64,000 nucleotides of DNA from LW23 sp041287705. GTDB lineage: Bacteria; Verrucomicrobiota; Verrucomicrobiia; Methylacidiphilales; UBA1321. The notes beneath the pieces are model-generated. The model was not told the DNA's origin. It worked only from the letters and a program-made list of their open reading frames with translations, and did no database searches. Below, one piece after another: positions 1 through 9,182 of the stretch. The stretch spans positions 1-64,000 of the forward strand of contig JBGGNE010000275.1 in the NCBI GenBank assembly GCA_041287705.1. The letters are read 5' to 3'. The position numbers were made by a program, and so were the translations under genes. How positions within the stretch are numbered: position 1 is the stretch's first letter; each line of letters opens with the position of its first letter.

Positions 1-1213
1 TCTGGGAGCCGGCCGCAATGGTTGTACCCGCATCACCATCGCCCACTTTCATGTCCAGGGAATCCAGCTCCTCCTTTGAAGAGATCAGAACTTCCGTGAT
101 GCGAGAGATGGCGGCCACAACCGAGGGGTTTTGCTCAACCGGAGCGCCCGACGAGACATACGGCTTGTCTTTATCAAGATAATCGACCGCCGGTTCAAAG
201 TATTGCGTCTTGTGCGGTGTGAGTACTCCAGGCCATGCAGGTGCGTTTGTTGGTGACGAAAGTGCCTCGACAAAGTCGCTTTGCGCCGGCAGGAGCGTTA
301 CGGAGAAACCGGGCATATTGAGTGATGTCATCAGAGATGACGGTGCGACCATCAACGCAAGTCGCTCCACACCTGCGATGTCGAGCAGATCATGAGCCAG
401 CACTCCCATTTCCTGTGTGGAACAGCCGCCAAGATTGTTGAGGAAAGCCACGTAGCGGGTTTCCGGGGCAGGGTCGCGTCTTACCGCTTCGGCTAGCAGC
501 GGAGTCAGAACGAGTTGCATGGCTTCGCGTGCACTGGCTGGATTTACTTCCTGGGCACCGGGCTCGTTGTGAATTCCGAGACCGAGCTCGGGGCCGTGAC
601 CGCCAGTTTCCGCAGCGCGACCCGGCACATCGCAACCAGACAGAGCGAGACCGAGCGTCATGGGGAGCTCCGCAAATGCCGTGATGCGAGTGAGAATTTC
701 GTCCAGGCCAAGACCTTTGGCCGCCATCCAGCCTGCATATTTGTGCACTAATACCGTCCCGGCGATACCCCGCGGTTTTACGGATTTCTCCAGAGCGACA
801 TCGTCGCCTACGATCACGACGCCAACGTTGAGTCCTTCCGCACGGGCACGTTCCGCGGCAAGGCCAAAGTTGAGCCGGTCGCCCGTGTAATTCTTTACAA
901 TGAGCAGACAGCCTGGCGAGCCCGTGACATGGCGAATCGCAGCAAGCACCGCGTCTACGCTGGGCGAGGCGAACAGCTCGCCGGAAACCGCGGCGGTGAG
1001 CATGCCTTCACCGACAAAGCCGGCGTGGGCGGGCTCGTGGCCAGCTCCGCCGCCGGAAATCAGGGCAACGCGATCTTTCTTCCAGTCCGCCCGCGCGACA
1101 ATGCGCACGCCTTTGCCCGGTGCCGAGAGAGTAACCGGCGCGAGCTGCACGAAGCTGCCAAGAACCTCATCGACAACGCGCTCGGGGAGGTTCAGGAATC
1201 GTTTCATACTCAT
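1..1213 (-). CDS. dhaK: ATP-dependent dihydroxyacetone kinase (DhaK-DhaL type), C-terminus cut off by window edge
   Basis: Phosphorylates dihydroxyacetone (or a related short ketose/aldose) with ATP in the cytoplasm. The frame is open from an ATG at 1213 to the left edge, giving about 404 residues, so the gene is partial. The DhaK half shows the glycine-rich SGGGAGHEPAHAGFVGEG motif near residue 50 and ELGLGIHNEPG near residue 220, whose His forms the covalent hemiaminal with substrate. After about residue 360 comes a DhaL-like stretch with KVGDGDAGTT, the Asp cluster that binds Mg-ATP. Both halves in one chain indicate the ATP-dependent enzyme, not the PTS-linked DhaKLM system. A GAGAG lies 10 nt before ATG 1213; an in-frame ATG at 1207 is the alternative. 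It follows the amidohydrolase on the same strand with a 95-nt gap. Confidence 0.9.
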   Translation of the reverse strand, partial: MSMKRFLNLPERVVDEVLGSFVQLAPVTLSAPGKGVRIVARADWKKDRVALISGGGAGHEPAHAGFVGEGMLTAAVSGELFASPSVDAVLAAIRHVTGSPGCLLIVKNYTGDRLNFGLAAERARAEGLNVGVVIVGDDVALEKSVKPRGIAGTVLVHKYAGWMAAKGLGLDEILTRITAFAELPMTLGLALSGCDVPGRAAETGGHGPELGLGIHNEPGAQEVNPASAREAMQLVLTPLLAEAVRRDPAPETRYVAFLNNLGGCSTQEMGVLAHDLLDIAGVERLALMVAPSSLMTSLNMPGFSVTLLPAQSDFVEALSSPTNAPAWPGVLTPHKTQYFEPAVDYLDKDKPYVSSGAPVEQNPSVVAAISRITEVLISSKEELDSLDMKVGDGDAGTTIAAGSQ

Positions 1214-1308
1214 AGCGGCGTAACTCTCGCACGATAGTGATGGTGACGCGAGATCGCGCTGCATCTTTCTTTATCCGCCTGAGCATCAAGCAAAGCGACC
1301 TCGTTCGC

Positions 1309-3228
1309 TTAAAATGCGTAGCACTCGCAGCCGCCGTCCAGAAGTCCGCGTGGTCCCAGCATCCACTGGGGAAGATTGAGTGTGGAACTTCCGCCGGCGG
1401 TGGAGGCGCGTGGTTTGCGTCTCGAGGTAGTCGTTTCACCTGACGTGGAGAAGCGGAGCGGGCTGCAGCAACCGCAACCTGCGGCATGAGTCTGATCCAA
1501 ATGCGCCGTAAGTTCCCGTCTCCAGTAACCTGGATAGCGGTGAACCGGCGACCAGTCCGGCATTACCGGCAGCGATTCCGGATCCAGCGGCTTGAATTCC
1601 GCGGCGGCATAGACGGGTTTCCCGCCCAGAATGGTGAGCACCGATTCGAGGGATTTGATCTCCTCGTCGGGTATGGAGAAGTAGTCGGCGCTCAGCACTG
1701 CCAGATCAGCAAGTTGTCCCACGGCCAGAGCACCGCGCTTACCTTCCTCCCGGCTCATCCAGGTACTGCCCTGGGTGTAGAGGCGCAGTGCTTCTTCACG
1801 GCTCAGCCGGTCTTTCTCCGGATAGAGTTCAAGACCGCCGACTGTGCGGCCGGTGCTCATCCAGTAGAGCGAAACGAAGGGGTTGTAGCTGGCGACACGG
1901 GTTGCGTCGGTACCTGCGCCAACGGGGACACCGAGTTCCAGCATGCGTCGCAAAGGCGGAGTGCGGCGCGCAGCCTCGGGGCCATACCGGTCCACGTAGT
2001 ACTCGCCCTGAAAGGCCATGCGATGCTGTACCGCGATGCCGCCGCCGAGCGCTTTTACACGCTCAATATTGTGGTCGGTGATGGTTTCGCAATGGTCGAA
2101 GAACCAGTGCAGGCCTTCAAGCGGTGCCTCCTTATTGACACGCTCAAAGACATTGAGGAACCGGGAAATCGACTCGTTATAGGTGGCGTGGAGCCGGAAG
2201 GGCCAGCGGTTGGATGCAAGGAAATGGACAACTCGCTCCAGCTCACTTTCCAGCTTTCCATCGAGGTCGGGGCGCGGCTCCAGAAAATCCTCGAAATCCG
2301 CTGCGGAAAAGACAAGCATTTCGCCGGCACCGTTGCAGCGCAGCATGTCGTCGCCGGCATCGGGCTGAATAATCTTGTTCCAGCGCATGAAATCCTCCAG
2401 TTCACCGCCCGGCTTTTGGGTGAACAGATTGTAGGCAATGCGCAGTGTCATCTCCCCGCGGGAATGCAGTTGCTGAATGATCTCGTAATCTTCGGGATAG
2501 TTCTGATATCCACCGCCGGCATCGCACACACTGGTGACACCAAGCCGGTTCAGCTCACGCATAAAGTGCCGGGTGGAGTTATACTGATACTCCATGGGCA
2601 GCTTCGGGCCCTTGGCGAGCGTGGAGTACAGGATCATTGCGTTGGGCCGAGCGACGAGCATGCCCGTTGGATTCCCTGCTTTGTCTCGAACAATCTCGCC
2701 GCCTGGCGGGTTTGGCGTATCCTTTGTGTAGCCGCATACCTGCAGGGCAGCGCGGTTCAGCATGGCACGGCAGTAGAGGTGCAGGATAAAGACGGGCGTA
2801 TCCGGTGCTGCAGCGTTGATTTCCTCAAGAGTAGGCATGCGGCGCTCGGCGAACTGAAATTCACTCCAGCCACCAACAACACGTACCCACTGCGGCGCAG
2901 GAGTTCGGGCAGCCTGCTCGCGCAGCATTTGCAGAGCCAGTGAGACGGATGGCACGCCTTCCCAGCGCAATTCCATGTTGTAATTCAGGCCACCCCGAAT
3001 GACGTGCAAATGGCTGTCGTACAGACCGGGGATGACGCGTCGTCCCTGCAGATCAATCACTTTCGTTTCCGGACCTCGGGCGAATTCATCCGCATTGTCG
3101 ATGCCGACGATTTTTCCCTCGGCTATGATCACTTCCCTGGCCTCCGGCTTCCTGGGATCCAGCGTGGTGACTCGACCGTTAAGGAGAATGAGATAAGCGG
3201 AAACGCGAATGGGGGTGGACGTGGGCAT
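1309..3228 (-). CDS. YtcJ-like amidohydrolase (Amidohydro_3)
   Basis: Metal-dependent hydrolase of the amidohydrolase superfamily; family members cleave C-N bonds of amides or formamides and the substrate here is unknown. The N-terminal beta-sandwich (residues 10-65) leads into a TIM barrel with the metal-binding HxH at His73/His75 (PGLYDSHLHV). Later barrel motifs LHATYNES, FDHCE and GAGTDATR carry the remaining metal and catalytic residues. No signal peptide is seen, so it is probably cytoplasmic. The last 60 residues are unusual: a basic Ser/Thr-rich stretch bracketed by GCGCC and a terminal GCECYAF, a possible metal-binding tail. It lies 38 nt after the ABM-domain gene and probably shares its transcript. 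Length of 639 residues is long for the family. Confidence 0.85.
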   Translation of the reverse strand: MPTSTPIRVSAYLILLNGRVTTLDPRKPEAREVIIAEGKIVGIDNADEFARGPETKVIDLQGRRVIPGLYDSHLHVIRGGLNYNMELRWEGVPSVSLALQMLREQAARTPAPQWVRVVGGWSEFQFAERRMPTLEEINAAAPDTPVFILHLYCRAMLNRAALQVCGYTKDTPNPPGGEIVRDKAGNPTGMLVARPNAMILYSTLAKGPKLPMEYQYNSTRHFMRELNRLGVTSVCDAGGGYQNYPEDYEIIQQLHSRGEMTLRIAYNLFTQKPGGELEDFMRWNKIIQPDAGDDMLRCNGAGEMLVFSAADFEDFLEPRPDLDGKLESELERVVHFLASNRWPFRLHATYNESISRFLNVFERVNKEAPLEGLHWFFDHCETITDHNIERVKALGGGIAVQHRMAFQGEYYVDRYGPEAARRTPPLRRMLELGVPVGAGTDATRVASYNPFVSLYWMSTGRTVGGLELYPEKDRLSREEALRLYTQGSTWMSREEGKRGALAVGQLADLAVLSADYFSIPDEEIKSLESVLTILGGKPVYAAAEFKPLDPESLPVMPDWSPVHRYPGYWRRELTAHLDQTHAAGCGCCSPLRFSTSGETTTSRRKPRASTAGGSSTLNLPQWMLGPRGLLDGGCECYAF

Positions 3229-3266
3229 GTTATCGTGAGGTGGGAAAATGTTAGTAAGCTAAGGAG

Positions 3267-3917
3267 CTAGGGATGCCGGGATACAGAGGGGTGGGATGTG
3301 TCCTGAGGGACATGCAGCCAGGGTTGGGCCAGCCGCACTATGTTCGGCATGACAATCCAGGTGAGACAGACCACGATGCCCGCCGACATAACTCCAGAAA
3401 CGAGAATGGGATGCACTATCGGGCTGATGGAGGGCAGAACCAGAGCTGCCACGCCCATGCTCGTCGGCCACACTCCCAGCCAGGTCAGCAAGGCCATCTT
3501 CCAGCGCGGAGGCATTGGCGTGTGGGGATTCTGGAACCACACCTCCAGTCCGTCGAGTTCGCGGCACTCTGCTCCGCCTTCAGTTAGCGGCTCGATTTTG
3601 CGGACCCAGTCCCGATACTGCGCGGAAGCATAAAAAGCGTCGCGTTCCGCAGGCCCGGCGAAGCTGCGCAGAATACCGTACTCGGTAGATCCCGAGCCGG
3701 GTGGTGGGTACAGCAAATGTACGCCGCGCATGCCGGGAACAGCCAGTGTCCCAGGCACGAAATCCAGCAGAGCGGCCTCAAACTCGGCAACGCATTCTGG
3801 CCGCACGTGCCGGGTGATCGCCATATGCAGACCGTGGCCTGCATTCGCGGCAGAAGTAGGGGACTCGCTCATGGGCATTGCACACTTTGCCGAGGCGCAG
3901 GGAGCTTGGAAACGCAT
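3267..3917 (-). CDS. Antibiotic biosynthesis monooxygenase (ABM)-domain membrane protein
   Basis: Residues about 28-125 form an ABM-type ferredoxin-like domain (HMAITRHVRPECVAEFE, then GMRGVHLLYPP and YGILRSF). This fold covers heme- and cofactor-free monooxygenases, but the function of this membrane-linked subgroup is not established. After PPRWKMALLTWLG come two hydrophobic segments (about residues 140-160 and 165-188), so the ABM domain probably sits at the inner membrane. In-frame ATGs at 3878 and 3872 are plausible alternatives, because the first 13 residues are not conserved-looking. Short gaps to both neighbours (39 and 38 nt) suggest one operon with the YcaC-like hydrolase and the amidohydrolase. 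Confidence 0.75.
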   Translation of the reverse strand: MRFQAPCASAKCAMPMSESPTSAANAGHGLHMAITRHVRPECVAEFEAALLDFVPGTLAVPGMRGVHLLYPPPGSGSTEYGILRSFAGPAERDAFYASAQYRDWVRKIEPLTEGGAECRELDGLEVWFQNPHTPMPPRWKMALLTWLGVWPTSMGVAALVLPSISPIVHPILVSGVMSAGIVVCLTWIVMPNIVRLAQPWLHVPQDTSHPSVSRHP

Positions 3918-3956
3918 GCCTGAGCACTCAGCAAAGTATCGAATGGTGAGTCCTGG

Positions 3957-4634
3957 TTAGTGGCCCTTGCCGGGTGGCACCACCTGGGGCTTGATGGCGC
4001 TTTGCGGAGCGTGATGCACCAGAGTGTAGCAGTATTCAACACCAACACCGTAGGCGCCGCCCTGAGCTTTGATCAGGCTCATCAGGTTGTTGTAATGATC
4101 GCGCTTTGCCCAGTCGCGTTGCCATTCCAGCAGGGCAGGGATAGCCGTTACGCGCGTTGCGCCTGCCTGCACCATGCGGGAGAGCGCTGCTTCATGTGCC
4201 GCGGGGGAGGTTGCGCCACAGCAGTCTTCAACGACGTAAATATTGTATCCGGCACCGATCATTTCAATGGTCGGCCAGGTGACACAGACTTCCGTCCACA
4301 GTCCGGTCATCAGGATGTTCTTTTTTCCTGTCTTCTCGATTGCGGCGCGGAAACCGGCGTCATCCCAGCTGTTCATGCTGCTGCGCTCGATAATTTCCTG
4401 GCCAGGAAACACATCCAGCAACTGGGGCCAGATGTAGCCGCTAAAGCTTTCCGTTTCCACGGCGGTAAGAACTGTCGGAACACCGAACTCTTTGGCCACC
4501 CTGGCCAGCAGCGTAACGTTGTTCATCAGCACAGCGCGATCGATATTTGCGACTCCGAAAGTCATTTGTGGCTGGTGATCGATAAAAACGACGGCGCTGT
4601 CTTCGGCAGTGAAAAGTTTGTGGTAATGGCTCAT
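3957..4634 (-). CDS. Isochorismatase-family hydrolase, YcaC-like
   Basis: Cysteine hydrolase of the isochorismatase-like superfamily, cytoplasmic, physiological substrate unknown. Asp19 in VVFIDHQP and Cys117 in GLWTEVCV are the visible catalytic positions. The Lys usually completing the triad is not obvious; an Arg stands at residue 84, just before SSMNSW. The cis-peptide region around LWTEVC and the downstream VVEDCCGA are typical of the YcaC branch. The last 40 residues, ending in a Pro/Gly tail, extend past the core fold. It is the first of three closely spaced minus-strand genes (then ABM and amidohydrolase), 145 nt downstream of the response regulator, which may control it. Confidence 0.85.
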   Translation of the reverse strand: MSHYHKLFTAEDSAVVFIDHQPQMTFGVANIDRAVLMNNVTLLARVAKEFGVPTVLTAVETESFSGYIWPQLLDVFPGQEIIERSSMNSWDDAGFRAAIEKTGKKNILMTGLWTEVCVTWPTIEMIGAGYNIYVVEDCCGATSPAAHEAALSRMVQAGATRVTAIPALLEWQRDWAKRDHYNNLMSLIKAQGGAYGVGVEYCYTLVHHAPQSAIKPQVVPPGKGH

Positions 4635-4750
4635 GGCTAAGTCGTATAGATGAAAATGGGCTAAGAACTTTAAGCCCGGGAAGTGATCTGACTCCCTTAC
4701 TTTGCCCCGTTATACGCCCCTCCGCCATTGCCCGGATGGCTACACTTTTC

Positions 4751-4768
4751 CTCCTCCTAAAGGAGGAG
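4751..4768. other. Short perfect hairpin downstream of the response regulator
   Basis: CTCCTCCT and AGGAGGAG flank two bases, giving a 7-bp stem with a TAAA loop. It lies 11 nt past the stop of the minus-strand response regulator. There is no T-tract on the minus side, so it could be a weak terminator or an RNA stability element. Confidence 0.35.
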
Positions 4769-4779
4769 ACGACACGCGA

Positions 4780-5439
4780 CTAAAGTTGAATAAGACCGCG
4801 ACGGCTTGCGGCGGCAATCGCTTCCGTTCGGCTTAATACGTTGAGTTTCAGAAAAATACCGCGTACGTGAGACTTCACGGTCGTCTCGCTTATGTGCAGC
4901 TCCGTTCCTATCTCTTTATTGCATTTGCCCACTGCCAGAAGAGTCAGCACATCCTGCTCTCGTCCCGTCAGCGGCGGGGTAGAGAGATTGGCTGTCAGCT
5001 TTCCCAGAAGGGCGGGGGAGACACACGTTTCGCCGGCTGCGACACGCCTAATGCAGTCCAGAAGCTCTTCGCGCCTGGCGTCCTTCAGGATATAGGCCCG
5101 TGCCCCGGCTTTTACTGCGCGCAAAATGTCGTTGTCGGTATCAAAAGTTGTCAGCACAATGGTGAGCGCAGTGGGACAGAGTGCACGTATCGATTCAATC
5201 GCGCCCACTCCATCCAGCACGGGCATCCGCAAATCCAGAAGCGAGACATCGGGGCGGTGCTGCTTCCAGAGCTCCACTGCGTCGCGGCCGTTTCCTGCTT
5301 CCGCCACTACGGCCATATCGGCCTGACGTCCGATCATTGCCGCCAATCCTTCCAACACAGTGACGTGATCATCCGCAATCAGGACACGAATTCGTGTCGT
5401 TACTGATGGTGAGGTTGATGCGGGTAAAGCAGGTTTCAT
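4780..5439 (-). CDS. NarL/FixJ-type response regulator
   Basis: Two-component transcription regulator. Receiver domain at residues 16-135 with acidic pocket Asp23/Asp24, phosphoacceptor Asp69 in LLDLRMP, and the conserved Thr and Lys (VLTTF, LKDA). A LuxR-type helix-turn-helix follows at about 150-215 (LTGREQDVLTLLAVGKCNKE, then HISETTVKSHVRGIF). It starts 15 nt after the histidine kinase stop and is surely its cognate regulator. Targets cannot be read from the sequence; the co-directional hydrolase operon starting at 4634 is the nearest candidate. Confidence 0.93.
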   Translation of the reverse strand: MKPALPASTSPSVTTRIRVLIADDHVTVLEGLAAMIGRQADMAVVAEAGNGRDAVELWKQHRPDVSLLDLRMPVLDGVGAIESIRALCPTALTIVLTTFDTDNDILRAVKAGARAYILKDARREELLDCIRRVAAGETCVSPALLGKLTANLSTPPLTGREQDVLTLLAVGKCNKEIGTELHISETTVKSHVRGIFLKLNVLSRTEAIAAASRRGLIQL

Positions 5440-5454
5440 GTTGGCCCTACACGT

Positions 5455-7752
5455 TTATGCACGAGAAGCGAGGGGCAAGACAACCCGGATCACAGTCCCG
5501 GTTGAGTGTTGATACCCGTTATCGGCAAGTAATTCGATCTGCTGAAGGTCAGGCTTGATAATACCAGCGGGGACAGCTTTCAGTGGAGGGCTTGTGATGG
5601 AAAAAATGCCGCCGATGGATTCAGCCCTTTCGCGCATTCCCAGAAGACCAAAGCCGTCTCGGTGATGACGGGTTGAATCCACGCCGATTCCATTGTCCGA
5701 AAATTGCAGGACGACTTCCTCTTTATCTGAAAAATCCAGCAGCGCAGAAAACTGAGTTGCGTGGGCATGACGCAACGCGTTGGTAAGACTTTCCTGGCAG
5801 ATGCGCAGCAGGTTATCCTGCCAGTCGATCGGCAGCTCTATTGCATTGCCCCGGCAGGCAAAGATGCCGCGCACTGCCGTGCCTGCCGTCTGCCTGGCGA
5901 TCAGGTCCTCCATCGCACGGCACAGATCTTTTTCGGTAAGAGCCTGTGGCCTCAGTGCATGCACGGAACGACGCGCTTCCTGCAGGCTCTCTCTGGCAAG
6001 TTCGCGGGCTCGGGCTATGTGGGCAATTGCCTCTTGCGCAAGGCTGCTTGCCGGGTTGACTAAACCTCTTTCCGCAGCTGCAACGCCCGCGTCTTCCGCC
6101 GCCTCCAGTTGAACGATGACGCCCGTAAATCCCTGCGCCAGTGTGTCATGGATATCGCGCGCAAAGCGGTTGCGTTCGGCTGCCACTGCCGCTTCGCGGC
6201 TTTCCTGGGACAAACGCATGAGCTGAATCGCAAGCATTGCCTGATGGGCCAGAGCGCGTGCCAGCTCAATTTCCTCGGGCCGAAACGGTTCCCGCTGCCT
6301 CACGCGCACGCCAATAAGTCCCGCCACCCGACCGGCGACCAGCATCGGAACTGTAAGCGACGCGACAACGCCCAGGGAAGTCAGACGGCGGGTGATCTGA
6401 GTAATCGGTTCGAGAAACTGCGGTGCCACGCCTTCCGACCAGTTGTGCCAGGTGGCGTTTTCTCGTGAAAGACGCAGGCGAGGGGGATCCTGAGTCAGAT
6501 CACCGAGTACGCAGTCGGAGCCGGTGCGGAAAACCTCCCGCCATACGGGGTGGTTCTGAGTCATGATTCCCGTGCCGTCCAGAAGGCCCGCATTCTGGGC
6601 CGGCATACGCACAACCCCATCCTCAAAGGTGGCGACTAGCAGCAGTTGATCTTCCGCCGTGCGATCCCAGACGCTGACACTTTGGCCATGAAGTTGATTG
6701 GCAAACATGCGCAACACGTGTTCCAGCAGCTTGTCCGGCTCGCTCTCATTGGCCATGGCGCTTAATGTGCGTTCAAGGGCAGAGAGCTGGCCGCGGGCTA
6801 CGTGCTCAGTATTGCGCAACGCCTGAATATCCGTGGTGCTGCCATACCATTTCACCACATGACCCTCATCATTGTGGAGAGGAACGCCCCGGAACAGAAA
6901 CCAGCGGTATTCGCCGTCGTATCGGCGCATACGGGCTTCTGTTTCGCCCTGAATTTCGGCGGCCAGAATATACTTCCAGTAGTTGGTAAGACCGGAAAGA
7001 TCATCGGGGTGAATGGCAGTCTGCCAACCCCATCCGCGTGCGGTCTCAAGCGTCATGCCGGTATATTCCAGCCAGCGCTTGTTCAGGTATTCAATGTCGC
7101 CGCCCGGCAGGGAACTCCACACGAGACCCGGAACAGTATCAATGACCGTGCGGAGGTAATCCTCGCTGCGGCGCAGAGCGATTTCCGCCCGCCGCCGCTC
7201 CTCTACTTCCTGCTGAAGCGCTTTGTTTGCATGCTCCAGATCGGCCGTTCTTTCCGCAATGCGCTCTTCCAGTTCCGCGTTCTGCCGGGCGGCTGCCTGC
7301 TCTGCTTCCTTGCGGTCGGTAATATCCATCAGCGTACCGATGAACCGGAAGGGATTCCCCTGAGCATCGAGAAATGCCTGCGCACGGGCGGTCACCCAGC
7401 GGACACCTCCGTCGTTTTGCCGTACTACGCGGTATTCCGCCGCATATTCGCCGTTGTTGGCACCGCCCAAAGCCTGCATTACCGCCTGATGTACGCGATC
7501 GCGGTCTTCCGGATGCACACACTTGAGAAAAAGGTCATGCGTGATCTCCGTATCTCCATCGAGCCCAAAGATCTCCTTCAGCCGCAGCGACCAGTCCCCG
7601 GCGTTGGCTACATCCGAGGAATTCCACACCCATAGCCCGATGCGGCCGGTGGCTATGGCCAGCCTCAGTCGCTGTTCGTTGTCTACCAACGCGCGGTTGG
7701 CACGGGCCAGTTCTTCAGCCTGCTGAATGGAAGTGGAAGCGTCAGAGTCCAT
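5455..7752 (-). CDS. Cytosolic PAS-PAS-GAF sensor histidine kinase (HisKA_3 type)
   Basis: Autophosphorylates and passes phosphate to the adjacent NarL-type regulator. Domains in order: PAS/PAC at about 25-150, a coiled coil at 150-195, a second PAS/PAC at 200-315 (EEVERRRAEIALRRSE before it), a GAF-like domain at about 335-510, the HisKA_3 dimerisation domain with phospho-His in FARDIHDTLAQG, and an HATPase domain with N-box CQESLTNALRHAH, G1 FSDNGIGVD and G2 GFGLLGMRERAESIGG. No membrane segment is visible, so it senses an intracellular signal, possibly redox or a small ligand through PAS/GAF. Its start overlaps the end of the small exported protein by 11 nt, which implies translational coupling. 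Confidence 0.93.
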   Translation of the reverse strand: MDSDASTSIQQAEELARANRALVDNEQRLRLAIATGRIGLWVWNSSDVANAGDWSLRLKEIFGLDGDTEITHDLFLKCVHPEDRDRVHQAVMQALGGANNGEYAAEYRVVRQNDGGVRWVTARAQAFLDAQGNPFRFIGTLMDITDRKEAEQAAARQNAELEERIAERTADLEHANKALQQEVEERRRAEIALRRSEDYLRTVIDTVPGLVWSSLPGGDIEYLNKRWLEYTGMTLETARGWGWQTAIHPDDLSGLTNYWKYILAAEIQGETEARMRRYDGEYRWFLFRGVPLHNDEGHVVKWYGSTTDIQALRNTEHVARGQLSALERTLSAMANESEPDKLLEHVLRMFANQLHGQSVSVWDRTAEDQLLLVATFEDGVVRMPAQNAGLLDGTGIMTQNHPVWREVFRTGSDCVLGDLTQDPPRLRLSRENATWHNWSEGVAPQFLEPITQITRRLTSLGVVASLTVPMLVAGRVAGLIGVRVRQREPFRPEEIELARALAHQAMLAIQLMRLSQESREAAVAAERNRFARDIHDTLAQGFTGVIVQLEAAEDAGVAAAERGLVNPASSLAQEAIAHIARARELARESLQEARRSVHALRPQALTEKDLCRAMEDLIARQTAGTAVRGIFACRGNAIELPIDWQDNLLRICQESLTNALRHAHATQFSALLDFSDKEEVVLQFSDNGIGVDSTRHHRDGFGLLGMRERAESIGGIFSITSPPLKAVPAGIIKPDLQQIELLADNGYQHSTGTVIRVVLPLASRA

Positions 7753-8233
7753 TCTGGTTCAGTGGAAGTTTGTCCAGACTCCAAATCTCTTTTTCCGGCT
7801 TCTCTATACGAACAAATTCCTCGATAAGGAAATACGTGCTATAGACAGGATTTTTGGGTTGACTGGCAGTCCTTTTAGGTTGGCTTTCTCTATAAATATC
7901 ATAAATGGAGAAGACGATGCGTCTGTATTCATCGTTACCGGATAGCCCATTTACCCACCCCAGAAGTACAACAACAACAAACTGGCCATCCTTGTTCCGT
8001 TCCCAGTAACCACGCATGGTCCTGCCCGAGATGCCGACCGGCCTTGATTCGAATCTGCCGCCTTTGCAAAAGATGTATTTTGACGATCCGTCGGAAATGA
8101 CAAGAGCACCTTCTGTTTCAATCACTTTTTCCGGAGATATTGTATCTGCCGCGCGCAACACAACAACATTGATTCCCAGCAAGCAGGCAGACAACGCGAA
8201 AAGCAGGGACAGTAGTCTCCATGAAGTAGTCAT
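7742..8233 (-). CDS. Small exported protein of unknown function, coupled to the sensor kinase
   Basis: No family recognised. From the ATG at 8233 the product is 163 residues: MTTSWRL, a hydrophobic signal segment to about residue 27 (ACLLGINVVVLRAAD), then a soluble, mostly beta-looking domain with GRFESRPVGISGRTMRGYWE and VVVLLGWVNG. The frame is open further upstream to 8323, but that extension would bury the signal peptide. Its stop lies inside the kinase start region (overlap 7742-7752), so the two are probably translated from one message. A periplasmic accessory or ligand-binding role for the two-component system is an inference only, because the kinase itself appears to lack membrane segments. 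Confidence 0.6.
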   Translation of the reverse strand: MTTSWRLLSLLFALSACLLGINVVVLRAADTISPEKVIETEGALVISDGSSKYIFCKGGRFESRPVGISGRTMRGYWERNKDGQFVVVVLLGWVNGLSGNDEYRRIVFSIYDIYRESQPKRTASQPKNPVYSTYFLIEEFVRIEKPEKEIWSLDKLPLNQNGL

Positions 8234-8315
8234 ATGGTACAGTTGGCGTTGCGCATCCATTATTGCATTTGGTGCGAAGTAATGGAAGCGCAAACTCAAC
8301 CTATACCTGCCTACG

Positions 8316-9146
8316 TTAAACAAGTGCTACAGCGGCCACGCTTTTACTATAAACTATGGGATTCCAATCGTCGTTTTCCAGTATATCACCAGGCTTTAAA
8401 GAGGCAAAGTAGTCTTCAGGCAGTATGTTTTGTTTGCCATTGAATGTGCTTCCTGCCGGCATGTAGGCGCATGTCATGGCCATACGGCGCTTTCGTGTCA
8501 TGTTTGCACCTGCACCATGGGCAGTCAGTCCATTGTGGAAGCTACAATCGCCTGCCTTCATGGGTGCTGCAACAGGATCAATCTCACCCATTGCGGGATA
8601 GACGTTAAATAAATCACCGATGTTTTGGCCGATACCTACATTCTCAAATGCTGCCAGCTTCTGAGATGCAGGAGAGAACCACATGCAGCCGTTTTCCAGA
8701 GTAGCATCCTCCAGTGCTATCCATACAGACACAGCGTCTCGCGAGAAGAAGGACCAGTATGGGTTATCCAGATGCCATGAGGTCGGATTACCAAACGGCT
8801 CTTTGATCAACGCCTGATCGTGCCATACACGAATGCCATCTATATCTGCCAGGCGGCACAGCATCTTGCCCAGATCGGGTGAAAGCATGTAGCTCTTCAC
8901 TGTTTTGTTGATGCGCCAGAGGTTTAGCCGTTGCGTAAACACTTTCGCGTAGTGACCCTTCTGCTCCATTTTGGCGCCGCCGCCCGCGACCATGGCGTTG
9001 CCCTGCGTGCGGGCCATCTCAGCTATACTCTCCAGCATAGCTGATTTCAATTCTGCGACCTCGCTGGAGGAAAGGAATCCAGGCTGCACGACGAAGCCAT
9101 CCTGCTGATACTTTTCAATTTGATCCTGCGAGAGCGTTGTATTCAT
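8316..9146 (-). CDS. Phytanoyl-CoA dioxygenase (PhyH) family protein
   Basis: Fe(II)/2-oxoglutarate-dependent hydroxylase of the PhyH family, cytoplasmic, substrate unknown. The Fe-binding HxD is at His125/Asp127 (TSWHLDNPYW), the distal His is probably His210 in TAHGAGANMT, and a 2-oxoglutarate-binding Arg lies just after it (TRKRR). VWIALEDATLENGCMWF is typical of the core. I chose the ATG at 9146; a TTG at 9155 would add three residues. It is divergent from the AraC regulator, with palindromic and directly repeated sequence between them, so control by that regulator is likely. In this phylum PhyH genes often sit with sugar-utilisation genes. Confidence 0.85.
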   Translation of the reverse strand: MNTTLSQDQIEKYQQDGFVVQPGFLSSSEVAELKSAMLESIAEMARTQGNAMVAGGGAKMEQKGHYAKVFTQRLNLWRINKTVKSYMLSPDLGKMLCRLADIDGIRVWHDQALIKEPFGNPTSWHLDNPYWSFFSRDAVSVWIALEDATLENGCMWFSPASQKLAAFENVGIGQNIGDLFNVYPAMGEIDPVAAPMKAGDCSFHNGLTAHGAGANMTRKRRMAMTCAYMPAGSTFNGKQNILPEDYFASLKPGDILENDDWNPIVYSKSVAAVALV

Positions 9147-9182
9147 GCAGGACAATATAAGACTTTAAAGCGGTCACTACCT

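Noticed and set aside
1486..2943. Plus-strand open frame of 485 codons
   Set aside because: It lies opposite the amidohydrolase, whose metal motifs are clear; the antisense product has no recognisable domain and composition typical of a shadow frame.
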